Shown here: in pieces, positions 20,094-27,874 of the stretch
How the letters are laid out: every line of letters starts with the position of its first letter
Numbering within the stretch: the stretch's first letter is position 1
DNA from: Elusimicrobiota bacterium
Lineage (GTDB): Bacteria > Elusimicrobiota > Elusimicrobia > UBA1565
DNA length: 64,000 nt
Direction of reading: 5' to 3'
Assembly (NCBI GenBank): GCA_016196755.1
Contig: JACPXC010000011.1
Coordinates: forward strand, 1 to 64,000
The notes under the pieces: generated by a model
Told to the model about the DNA's origin: nothing
Seen by the model: only the letters and a program-made list of their open reading frames with translations
Database searches by the model: none
Translations under genes and position numbers: made by a program

Positions 20094-21553
20094 GGCCGCG
20101 TAACGGATTCCGGCTCGGGCGCGTGCTCTTGCCGGCGGATGTAGAGCCAGCTAATGAACGCGACGACGGCGTAGGCCGCGTTCTGGAGCGCGTAGACGAG
20201 GAACTGGGTGCTCTCGGCGCCGGTCTGGGCGAACGCCGCCATCTGCAGGGTCCAGGCCAGGAAGCCGAGGGAAGTGGTCAAAAAGAGCAGGCTGAACATG
20301 CTCGTAAATCCCTTCGGCGCCTCGCCCTTCAAGATCGAGATGATGTCGGGAACGAAGAGCAGGAAGAACATCGCCCCGGTGGCGATCTGGATGCCCAGGC
20401 CGAGCAGGCTGATCGCCGCCGGGGTCATGACGGCGGCCAAGGCCGCCGGGACGGACGCCGCCGCGGCCAAGTAGAGCGCCCCGGCGGGCACGATCGTCAA
20501 TCCGGCCGTCAACCCCGTGAGGAGCGCCGCCCAGCCCGCGGAGAAGCCGCCCTTCTTGGTCCGGCTCAGCACGGGCCCCAGCAAGAGCGGCATCAGCAAG
20601 GACAGGCCGCCGAAGGTGTTCTGGATGCCCCAAAATTCCTGCCCCAACAGCGGCGCCGACACCAAGCCCAGGGTCAGCGAGGCCGTGGCCCCGACCATGG
20701 CACGCCAGGCCGGCGTGTTCTGGGCCCCGCCGTCCTTGAAGGTCTTGTAGATCTGGGGGATCGGGAAGATGAAGGCCACGACGTTGCCGAGCCAATAGCC
20801 GGCCGTCCCGAGGTGGTGAAGGGCGCTCAGCCAGGTCGAGCCGTCGGGGGCCTGGGCCCAGTTGGCGCCGGCGCCCATCGCCACGACGGCTGCCGCCGCC
20901 GCGGTCTTGCCGGCCATGACGGCGAGGCCCGAGGTCCGGGCCGGACGCGGGGCCTGGGAGGGGACCGGCGCGCCCTCCGGCGCCACGGCCGAGACGGCGC
21001 CTTTTGCCGCGCCGTCGAAGAGCGGCCCGGCGGTCTGGCCGGCGCGCGAGAACGAGAGGCCCTGCTTGAGGACGGTGGCCGCCGGGGCGGTCCGCCCGCC
21101 GGTCTCGGCAGCTACGGCCGCGCCGGCTTGGTCGACCCGCGGCGCGGCGACCATCACGGCAGGCGCCAAAGTCAGGACCGGCGCCGCCAGCGTCAAAGCC
21201 GCCGCTGTGGCCGGGGACGCCGCCGCCTGGACCGCGGCCGCGGGAGCGGCCGCCGCCGCGTTGGGAACGGCCGCCGCGGAGGCCGCCGTCGGCCGCACGG
21301 CGACCGTGGGCGCGACGCCTGCAGGCAAGACCAGGGAGACCGAGGACGACAGGGTCGGGGAAAGTGAGGGTGCCGAGAACGTCACCTGGACCGGCGCCGC
21401 GCCGGCCGCGCCGCCGCTAGGCGTGAGGACCGGCGTGGCCGCGCTGCGCCCGACCACCTGGGCGAAGGCATCGACGCCCGGGACGGCCAACAGGACGCAG
21501 GCCGAGAGGCCGGCGGCAAGAAGGCGCTTTATTAGGGAAGTCGTCCTGGTCAC
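20090..21553 (-). CDS. secreted-leader protein with a PQ-loop membrane domain
   Basis: A 487-residue protein in three parts: a signal peptide (about 1-32), a low-complexity region rich in Ala, Pro, Val and Thr (about 35-240), and a C-terminal membrane domain (about 245-475) with seven or so hydrophobic segments. The membrane part has two PQ-loop-like motifs, FPIPQIYKTFKDGG and FVPDIISILKGEAPKGF (the second with Asp for Gln), which relate it to the PQ-loop/SWEET transporter superfamily. The transported molecule is unknown. A similar exported Ala/Pro leader fused to a membrane protein occurs in the protease gene at 58480. Confidence 0.7.
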   Translation of the reverse strand: MTRTTSLIKRLLAAGLSACVLLAVPGVDAFAQVVGRSAATPVLTPSGGAAGAAPVQVTFSAPSLSPTLSSSVSLVLPAGVAPTVAVRPTAASAAAVPNAAAAAPAAAVQAAASPATAAALTLAAPVLTLAPAVMVAAPRVDQAGAAVAAETGGRTAPAATVLKQGLSFSRAGQTAGPLFDGAAKGAVSAVAPEGAPVPSQAPRPARTSGLAVMAGKTAAAAAVVAMGAGANWAQAPDGSTWLSALHHLGTAGYWLGNVVAFIFPIPQIYKTFKDGGAQNTPAWRAMVGATASLTLGLVSAPLLGQEFWGIQNTFGGLSLLMPLLLGPVLSRTKKGGFSAGWAALLTGLTAGLTIVPAGALYLAAAASVPAALAAVMTPAAISLLGLGIQIATGAMFFLLFVPDIISILKGEAPKGFTSMFSLLFLTTSLGFLAWTLQMAAFAQTGAESTQFLVYALQNAAYAVVAFISWLYIRRQEHAPEPESVTRP

Positions 21554-21611
21554 GGTCCTATAGGGTAGCGTTCTTACTCGGGACTAGGGAGGGCCGAACG
21601 GGCCGGCCGGC

Positions 21612-22235
21612 CTAGGTCCCTAGACCCGCGGCTTCCCGGAGAGCGGCGGCCTCGGCCTTGTCGACCGACACCCAGTCCCCCCCCAGCTCGAGGAAGAGTT
21701 GGGCATGGGGACCCGCCAAAAATATTTCAAGAAGCTCAATTATTTCCAGTGTTTTAAGTCCAGAGTCTGGGCACGTCTCACGCAGGGCCTCCTCGCTGGC
21801 GAAGGCCATGAGAGCCGTCACTTCGCCGTTGGTCGAGAACCAGGGCGAGCCGTCGGCCGACACCGGAAGCTTCAGCGGCTGGGCGCGCAGGCCGGCCAAC
21901 AGCGCCAAGCGGTGCTCGCGCGCGGTGTCCTCCTCGCTCGCGCGCTGCCAGCCGGGGTCGGCCTTCCAGGCCGGGTCGCCGGCGCAGAATTGCCGAAACA
22001 AGGCCTCTACCCGGGGCGCTTCCGGCGCCCGGTGGACGAAGCGCACCGATCCCTCCTGTCGTTCCAGGATGAGGCGGCCGTCCGAGCGCGTGGCCTGCAG
22101 GTACTCGCCGTCGGTCCCGGCTAGGATGGCATAGGCCTCGCGCTCGAGCTCGAGGCGCCGCAGGGCGGCCTCGAGCGCGGGGACGTCGGGGTCTTCGCGC
22201 TCGCCTTCGTCGGTGGTCAAGGTCAGGCCCGGCAC
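21612..22235 (-). CDS. hypothetical protein, possibly SseB-like
   Basis: A protein of about 207 residues from a GTG at 22235 (an ATG at 22295 would add 20 residues). No firm family. The C-terminal part has a strand-then-EEALRE pattern and a helix-strand ending (LFLELGGDWVSV) that loosely recall SseB-type domains. A stretch of about 60 bases near 21715-21780 is far richer in A and T than the rest of the gene and encodes LKTLEIIELLEIFLAG. No neighbouring gene gives a clear context. Confidence 0.5.
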   Translation of the reverse strand: MPGLTLTTDEGEREDPDVPALEAALRRLELEREAYAILAGTDGEYLQATRSDGRLILERQEGSVRFVHRAPEAPRVEALFRQFCAGDPAWKADPGWQRASEEDTAREHRLALLAGLRAQPLKLPVSADGSPWFSTNGEVTALMAFASEEALRETCPDSGLKTLEIIELLEIFLAGPHAQLFLELGGDWVSVDKAEAAALREAAGLGT

Positions 22236-22339
22236 CCCCGAAGTATGGGACCGGCGCGCGGGGCCGTCAAGCGTCCAACGGCTATGCTCCGCCATTGACG
22301 TAACTAATTACGTCAGCTATCCCCGCCGCATGGTGCCGG

Positions 22340-23260
22340 CTAAGAGCCGCTTCCTCGTCGAAGAGATCCTCGAAGCGCCGCCCAAGAACGGGTAAGGGCC
22401 GGCTCCGCGACACCGGGGCGCCCTACCTCGGCCAGCAGGGCGAAGGGTGCCGCGTCCCCGCGCTCCCAAGTCGCATCCGCCGCGGGCCGCAGGGTCTTGA
22501 CGCCTTCCCAGGCGCGCCGCGCGGAGGCCAGGCCTTCGGGTGTCTCATGAGCGCGAATGGCCGCCGTCGCCTCCGCCATGTCCGGCGCTTCCCGTCCGCG
22601 CAAGCGCGACCAGGCGGAGACGAAGGCCAGGCCGCGCAGGACGTCGTACTCGTAGAAGCGCGGGAACGTCAGCCTCAGCCAGACCGGGTCGATGACGGCG
22701 CCGCCCTTAGACAAAGAACGGAACAGACGGCGCTCGAGGAGGTAGGAGGCGCCGGCGTCCAGCGCCGCCTCCTCCTCGGCCGTGCGCGAGCGCAGGCCCA
22801 ACAGCGCCTCCAAGACCGGCACGGTCGAGACCACGCTCGAGCGCGGCGTGGGCTTGAGATAGGCAGCCTCGTCGCAGTTCCAGCCCCCGTCGAGGAGCCG
22901 GTAGCGCAGGAACCACGGCCGGACCCAGGGCAGGCGCGCGTCCACGTCGATGCCGCAGGCGGCCAGCACCTGCCAGACGGTCCCAAGAGCGCAGTGGCAA
23001 GCCACGTCGCGCTGCAGGCTCTTGCCGGGCGGAAGCTCCCCCTCGCTGAAGGGAAAGACGCGGAGGTAATGCCGGTCCACGGCCTCGGTCAGCGCCCCGG
23101 CGATGGCGGAGGGGATCCTAGCGGCCTCGCCGAGCTCCCAGAGCAGGGTCATGCGCCACCACGGCGAGTCCCATTTGGGCCAGTAGGGGTCGCGGGTGAT
23201 GGCCGCGCGCGCCTCGGGCGAGGCGAGATAGGCGACGGTCTCGGCCAGCGCGCCCGTCAC
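22340..23260 (-). CDS. prenyltransferase/terpenoid-cyclase-like helical repeat protein
   Basis: A 306-residue, mostly helical protein. The segment LLDGGWNCDEA followed by SSVVSTVPVLEALLGL resembles the repeat of alpha/alpha-barrel prenyltransferases and squalene/oxidosqualene cyclases, but no DxDD or other catalytic motif is obvious. An enzymatic role is therefore unproven. The GTG at 23260 overlaps the stop of the preceding gene (GTGA), so the two are coupled; a longer frame upstream is out-of-frame translation of that neighbour. Confidence 0.6.
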   Translation of the reverse strand: MTGALAETVAYLASPEARAAITRDPYWPKWDSPWWRMTLLWELGEAARIPSAIAGALTEAVDRHYLRVFPFSEGELPPGKSLQRDVACHCALGTVWQVLAACGIDVDARLPWVRPWFLRYRLLDGGWNCDEAAYLKPTPRSSVVSTVPVLEALLGLRSRTAEEEAALDAGASYLLERRLFRSLSKGGAVIDPVWLRLTFPRFYEYDVLRGLAFVSAWSRLRGREAPDMAEATAAIRAHETPEGLASARRAWEGVKTLRPAADATWERGDAAPFALLAEVGRPGVAEPALTRSWAALRGSLRRGSGS

Positions 23261-24645
23261 TTCGTCATGGCGCCGGGCGGGTCGAGACTCTCGATGGCGC
23301 GCATGAACTGGTCGAGCCGGGCCTCGCGGGCCGCCAGGCTGGGGTAGTTGTATCGGATCTCGATGATATATGGAGAATAGAGGACCTGAAAGACGTCCGA
23401 CCCGGCCCCATCGGCGGACTTCCCGGCGACCGGGGACTGCTTGCAGATGGCGGCGGGATTGCCCTTGAACGTCAACCGGCTGAGGTACTGCGGGCGCCCA
23501 CGGCAGGCGTCCCCCAGATTCTCCTTGGCTGCGTCGAAGGGAGGCTTGCGGCATTGGAGTACGATCCAATAACCGACTTCCTTAGGAACGAGCACGGTGG
23601 CGCCGCCGGCACAATCGATCTGGCGGCCGGTCAGATTCGAGAACTCGGCGTGCGCCCGGAAAGTCCAACCGCTCGTCCCCACGGGCACCCGCGGTCCGAT
23701 GTCCAACGCCGCAGCGGACTTCTTCTGCCCCGCCTCGGGATCGGGGGGGATCTCCTCGCGGTCGAGCTTGGGGACGATGAGGCTGCCGGTGACGAGATGG
23801 CCCTTTCCGTCGACGACGCGCTGGGTGATCCGGCCGTCCTTGACGCTGCGAAACTGCCGGGCCGACATCAGCGCGGCCCCCGACGGCATGGGGAGGGAAG
23901 GCCCGGCCTCGGACACGCCGTTCTTGGCCAGCCCCGTCACCGTGGGGACCCAGGAGCGGCCGGGCCGGGCCGTCTCCTCGGCGCGCGACGTGAGGCCGAG
24001 GCCGACGCTCTCGAGCATGAGGGAGCGCGGCACGACGGCGGGGTTGGAATAGAGGTTGAGCCACTGCTCGGCCGGCAGGCGATCGAACAACGCCTGGGCG
24101 AGCTCGGGGTCGCGGGCCTTGATGTCGCCCAGGCTGACGCCGACGCCGAGCAGGCGCTCGAACGGCGGCCCGGGGAAGGTGAGCGCCGCGCGCAGGACGG
24201 GGTCGATGGCTCCCCCGTGAGCGATGACGCGCAGACGCATGCCCTTGGCCGCGGCCCAGGCCGCGGCGGAGGCAGCCTCCGCCTCGGCGCGTACGAGGTC
24301 GGTCGAATCGGTGGAGTCCAGACGCCAGGTGACGAACGCCTCCTCGCGGCCGAGGGCCTGCAGGAAAGCGAGCTCGCGCGGCTCGCCGAACCAGGCGTTC
24401 ATCATCGTGCGCTTCTTGGGGGCGCTGTCCCAGGGGTCGGCTTCCTTGAACGGCTCGGAGAAGACCAGGGTGGCCACGACCGAGCCCGGGGTGCGGCCTT
24501 CGAAGACGCCGCGCGAGATGAGGTCCTCGAGCTGTTCGACGATGGCCGGGGTGGGCTCGACCTTGCCGCGCATCTGCTCGCGCCAGAACCAGAAGACGAG
24601 CAGGGTGACGCCGACGGCGGCCAGCATGAGGATGAGGGCGCGCAT
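23257..24645 (-). CDS. membrane-anchored hypothetical protein
   Basis: A 462-residue protein with one N-terminal membrane anchor (about 3-20) and a large extracytoplasmic part. It has no recognised catalytic motif. Four cysteines in the C-terminal third (CAGG, QCRK, DACRG, ICKQ) could form disulfides. A TATCGT box ends eight bases before the ATG, with TGGACG 17 bases further upstream. It is the first gene of a two-gene unit with the prenyltransferase-like gene. Confidence 0.6.
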   Translation of the reverse strand: MRALILMLAAVGVTLLVFWFWREQMRGKVEPTPAIVEQLEDLISRGVFEGRTPGSVVATLVFSEPFKEADPWDSAPKKRTMMNAWFGEPRELAFLQALGREEAFVTWRLDSTDSTDLVRAEAEAASAAAWAAAKGMRLRVIAHGGAIDPVLRAALTFPGPPFERLLGVGVSLGDIKARDPELAQALFDRLPAEQWLNLYSNPAVVPRSLMLESVGLGLTSRAEETARPGRSWVPTVTGLAKNGVSEAGPSLPMPSGAALMSARQFRSVKDGRITQRVVDGKGHLVTGSLIVPKLDREEIPPDPEAGQKKSAAALDIGPRVPVGTSGWTFRAHAEFSNLTGRQIDCAGGATVLVPKEVGYWIVLQCRKPPFDAAKENLGDACRGRPQYLSRLTFKGNPAAICKQSPVAGKSADGAGSDVFQVLYSPYIIEIRYNYPSLAAREARLDQFMRAIESLDPPGAMTK

Positions 24646-24689
24646 GGTCCCTTACGATAGCCGTGTGGCGGGGGTTCGTCCAGTGCGGC

Positions 24690-25349
24690 TCAGGCTTTCG
24701 CGAGGAGGTAGCCGACCCCGCGCAGGGTCTTGAGCCGCTTGCCCTGAGTCCCGAGCTTCTTGCGCAGCGCCGCCACGACCTTGTCGACGGCTTCGACGAC
24801 GGCGTCCGAGCCCAGGCGGTCGAGGAGGTCGCGGCGCTCGAACGCCTTGCCCGGCGCGCCGGCCAGCACGCTCAGGACGTCGAACTCGCGGGCGCTCAAG
24901 CCCCCCACGAGCTTCCATGACTTCCCGCGCCGGACGTGGACCTCACGCACGCGCGCGTCGAGCCTGAGGCCGTCGTCGGAGAAGAGCCCCGGGGGCTTGG
25001 CCGACGGGAACAGGCGCTTGAGGTGCGCGCGCAGGCGCGCTTCGAGCGCATCATCGGGAGCTCCTTGGTCGAAATAGTCGAGCGCCCCGCCGGCCAGCGC
25101 CGCCGAGAGGACCTGGGGTGCTGCCCCCACGTCCGCGCAGGCCACGACATGGAGCCCGGGGCGCTTGGCGCGATGGGCGCAAAGAGCATCCCCGCCCAAG
25201 AGCGACAGATCGACCAAGGCCAAGCCGCGTTCTCTAGGAAGCTCGTCTAAGCGGGACAACAGCGGGGCCGTCAGCCCCAGCGCCCGCCAAAGCCTTTCCC
25301 AGCGCGCGGCCCGCGCGCGAGGGCATACCGTCCACGTGGACAGTCTCAT
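24690..25349 (-). CDS. winged-helix regulator with degenerate receiver (motor operon)
   Basis: A 219-residue OmpR-like protein. The C-terminal winged helix (about 120-219) is well formed, with SAREFDVLSVLAGAPG, a recognition helix around VDKVVAALRKKLG and the GVGYLL wing. The N-terminal half has a receiver-like outline but no acidic pair and no switch lysine, so phosphorylation is unlikely. Its ATG overlaps the motB stop by four bases, so it is the last gene of the motor operon and may regulate it. A similar pseudo-receiver regulator is encoded at 51648-52361. Confidence 0.78.
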   Translation of the reverse strand: MRLSTWTVCPRARAARWERLWRALGLTAPLLSRLDELPRERGLALVDLSLLGGDALCAHRAKRPGLHVVACADVGAAPQVLSAALAGGALDYFDQGAPDDALEARLRAHLKRLFPSAKPPGLFSDDGLRLDARVREVHVRRGKSWKLVGGLSAREFDVLSVLAGAPGKAFERRDLLDRLGSDAVVEAVDKVVAALRKKLGTQGKRLKTLRGVGYLLAKA

Positions 25350-26035
25350 CCGCCGCGCAGGAGGCTGATCTCGATGCGGCGGTTCTTGGCCCGCCCCTCG
25401 GCCGACTTGTTGTCGCCCGCCGGCCGGTACTCGCCGTAGCCCACGCCGGAGATGCGGCGCGGGTCGACGCCGCTGGCCTCGAGCTGGCGGATGACGGCGT
25501 AGGCGCGCGCCATCGAGAGCTCCCAGTTGGACTTGTACGGCCCTTTGCGCACCGGCACGTTGTCGGTGTGACCCTCGACGCGGACCTCGTTTTTGAGATT
25601 GATCATGTCCTTGGCGATGGCCTCGAGGAGCGGCGACGCCGCCGCCTTGAGGTCGGCCTTGCCGGAATCGAAGAGCACGCCCTCGCCCAAGGACAACGAG
25701 ATGCGCTTCTCGGTGACGATGACGCTGGCGGAGGCCCCAAGCTCGCCGCCCTCGGCCTTGGCGGTCAGGGCTTGCCCCAGCACCAGCTCCTTGTCGGCCT
25801 GCTCGGCCTTCGCGGCCACGGCGGGGCTCACCCGCCCGCCGAAGACGCGCTGGATCTCGCTGAGCGACTTTTCGACCGGGTCCTGCTCCTCCACGTCCTT
25901 CGAGAGGCTAAATGAGAGCATCAAGAGGAAGAGGATCATGAGGTAGCTCATCATGTCCCCGTAGACGATGGCCCAGAGGGCGTTCTTGTTGAGGTGGCCC
26001 TCGAGCTCCTCTTTGCGGAAGCGGTAGACGGCCAT
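25346..26035 (-). CDS. motB: MotB-like stator protein with OmpA-type anchor
   Basis: A 229-residue stator subunit. A basic N-terminus precedes one membrane helix with the proton-carrying aspartate D27 (IVYGDMMSYLMILFLLM). A linker follows, then an OmpA/MotB peptidoglycan-binding domain (about 110-225) with VRVEGHTDNVPV and RISGVGYGEYRP. It should anchor a MotA ring to the cell wall and drive torque with the proton gradient. motA lies one base upstream. No flagellar filament, hook or export genes are nearby. Confidence 0.9.
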   Translation of the reverse strand: MAVYRFRKEELEGHLNKNALWAIVYGDMMSYLMILFLLMLSFSLSKDVEEQDPVEKSLSEIQRVFGGRVSPAVAAKAEQADKELVLGQALTAKAEGGELGASASVIVTEKRISLSLGEGVLFDSGKADLKAAASPLLEAIAKDMINLKNEVRVEGHTDNVPVRKGPYKSNWELSMARAYAVIRQLEASGVDPRRISGVGYGEYRPAGDNKSAEGRAKNRRIEISLLRGG

Positions 26036-26036
26036 C

Positions 26037-26774
26037 TTATTTGTAGGAGAGGAGCCTGCGCTCGAGCACCAGCGGCACGGTCCCCTGCATCATCCCGATG
26101 ACGCCTTCGACGACCATGGCCTTCATCTTGATCTCCTGCCACAGGCGCATGCGCAGCTTGCCGGCGATCGGGATGCAGAAGAGGTTCGCGAACATGATCC
26201 CGTAGAAGGCCGAGGTGATCGCCACGGCCATCGAGCCGCCGACCGCCTTGGGGTCGGCGATCTGCTGGAGGACCTTGATGATGCCGAGCAGGGTCCCGAT
26301 CAGGCCGAACATCGGCGAGACCACGCCGGCCGTGCGGATGACGTTGATGACCTCGTTGGCGCGGTCGACCTGGTTGTTGACCTCGGTCTCGAGCACGCGG
26401 CGGACGAACTCGGGGTTGTTGTACTCGAGCGCCGTCGTCGCCGCCGCTCCCAAGAAGCCCCCCGCCGCCTGGGGGTCGGCCGCCCGCAAGGCCTGCAGGC
26501 CGCCCTGCTGGACCTGCTCGGAGAGCCGCACGATGATCGGCACGAGCTCGGCCGGGTCGGCGTAGGGGTCGGACCGGAACATGTTGAGGCAGGCCAGGAA
26601 GGTGTCCTTCACGTAGACGATCGGCGTGTTGATGAGCATCGCCGCGAAGGTGCCGCCGAACACGATGAGGATCCCGTGGGCGTTGACGAAGATGGAGCCC
26701 ACCTCGCCGCTGATCACACCCAGCGCGATCAGAAATAGGATCCCCGCCGTGCCTGCGATGGTCGCTAGGTCCAT
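26037..26774 (-). CDS. motA: MotA-like stator protein
   Basis: A 245-residue protein with four membrane helices: one at the N-terminus, one around HGILIVFGGTFAAMLI, and a pair near 145-200 (VVSPMFGLIGTLLGI and MAVAITSAFYGIMFANLF). The layout is that of MotA/PomA, with a large cytoplasmic loop. In that loop the segment usually written AR(K/R)xGxLALE reads VQQGGLQALR, so the Arg and Glu that contact FliG are Gln and Arg. The start ATG overlaps the stop of the coiled-coil gene by one base. It forms the stator with the MotB encoded next. Confidence 0.9.
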   Translation of the reverse strand: MDLATIAGTAGILFLIALGVISGEVGSIFVNAHGILIVFGGTFAAMLINTPIVYVKDTFLACLNMFRSDPYADPAELVPIIVRLSEQVQQGGLQALRAADPQAAGGFLGAAATTALEYNNPEFVRRVLETEVNNQVDRANEVINVIRTAGVVSPMFGLIGTLLGIIKVLQQIADPKAVGGSMAVAITSAFYGIMFANLFCIPIAGKLRMRLWQEIKMKAMVVEGVIGMMQGTVPLVLERRLLSYK

Positions 26775-27871
26775 CAGGTCTCCCCCATTTGCCGCTTCAC
26801 CCAGGCCTGCACGAGAGCCAACTGCTTGTCGAGCTCGGCCTGCAGCTCGCTCATGCGCTTGTGCGCCGCCGCCAGCCGGCCGCGCATCTCGACGGCGGCC
26901 TCGGAGCCCTGAGGCTCGTCCTTCAAGGCCGACACCAGCCGGCTCATCTCGAGCTGGAGCGTGTCGCGCTGGCGGACACACTCTATCACGGCCTCCAGAG
27001 CCGCTTCAACAAGGAGCTGGGCCCCGCCCGAGCGTTCGAAGCGCGACGCCGAGAACGACATCTCGCGCACGAGCTCGGTCTCGCGCCGCACCGCCTCGGC
27101 GCGCTCCTTCTCGCGCGCCTTCTGGGACTCCTCGAGCCGCGCCTCCAAGTCGCCGACCCGCCCCAGGACGACCGCCAGCTGGTCGGCCGGCAGACCCGGA
27201 CCGGAGACCGGCGGCAGCGGGCGCTCGCCCGCCGCGGGCGGCTCGGGCGGCGCGGCCGCGGCGCCGAGCTGGGCTTCCAGGCGCCGGGTCAGCTCCGCGC
27301 GCGCCTCCTCGCTGTGGACCGCCCGCAGGACGTCCTCGGCCGGCACCATGCGCAGCTCGGCCAGGGCCAGGCGGGCCTCGAGCTCCTTGACGCGCTGGGC
27401 GGAGGAGGAGGCGCTCTCCCTCAAGGTCTTGTCATAGGCCGCCGCGCGCTGGGACTCGCGGATCGAGCGGAAGAGCTCCTCGACCTCCCCCTGGGCGCGG
27501 CGCTGGGCGTCTTCGCGCTCGCGCAGGAGCATCCCCGAGCGCAGGGCCTCCTGCTGGGCCATGTCGAGCTTCTTCTCGAGCAGCTCGACGCGCGTGTGGA
27601 GGAAGAGCGCCAGCTCCGTGGGCGCTTGCGGCGCCTCCGGAGCGGGCAACGCGGGCAGGGCGGGCGGCACCTCCTCGGTCGGCGGCGCCTCCTCCATGGC
27701 CGGCGGCGCCCCCTGGGCCAGCCTCTCCTCTATCGAGGCCAGCTTGGCCTTGAGCGCCTCGAACTCCGCCGAGGGTACGGCCGCCTCGCCGGGGGCGGCC
27801 GACATCGGCGGGGCCTCCTCGGGGGGGGTCTCGCCGCGCAAAGTCGCCAGGAGGCGGTCTACCTTGGCCAT
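26774..27871 (-). CDS. coiled-coil protein between rotor and stator genes
   Basis: A 365-residue soluble protein with Pro/Ala-rich stretches (about 15-90 and 205-230) separated by long charged helices likely to form coiled coils (about 90-200 and 240-360). No family is recognised. Position, four bases after the rotor fusion gene and overlapping motA by one base, argues for a structural or regulatory role in the motor, perhaps joining rotor, stator or a cytoplasmic partner. It has no FliH, FliJ or FliM signature that can be seen. Confidence 0.7.
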   Translation of the reverse strand: MAKVDRLLATLRGETPPEEAPPMSAAPGEAAVPSAEFEALKAKLASIEERLAQGAPPAMEEAPPTEEVPPALPALPAPEAPQAPTELALFLHTRVELLEKKLDMAQQEALRSGMLLREREDAQRRAQGEVEELFRSIRESQRAAAYDKTLRESASSSAQRVKELEARLALAELRMVPAEDVLRAVHSEEARAELTRRLEAQLGAAAAPPEPPAAGERPLPPVSGPGLPADQLAVVLGRVGDLEARLEESQKAREKERAEAVRRETELVREMSFSASRFERSGGAQLLVEAALEAVIECVRQRDTLQLEMSRLVSALKDEPQGSEAAVEMRGRLAAAHKRMSELQAELDKQLALVQAWVKRQMGET

Positions 27872-27874
27872 ACG

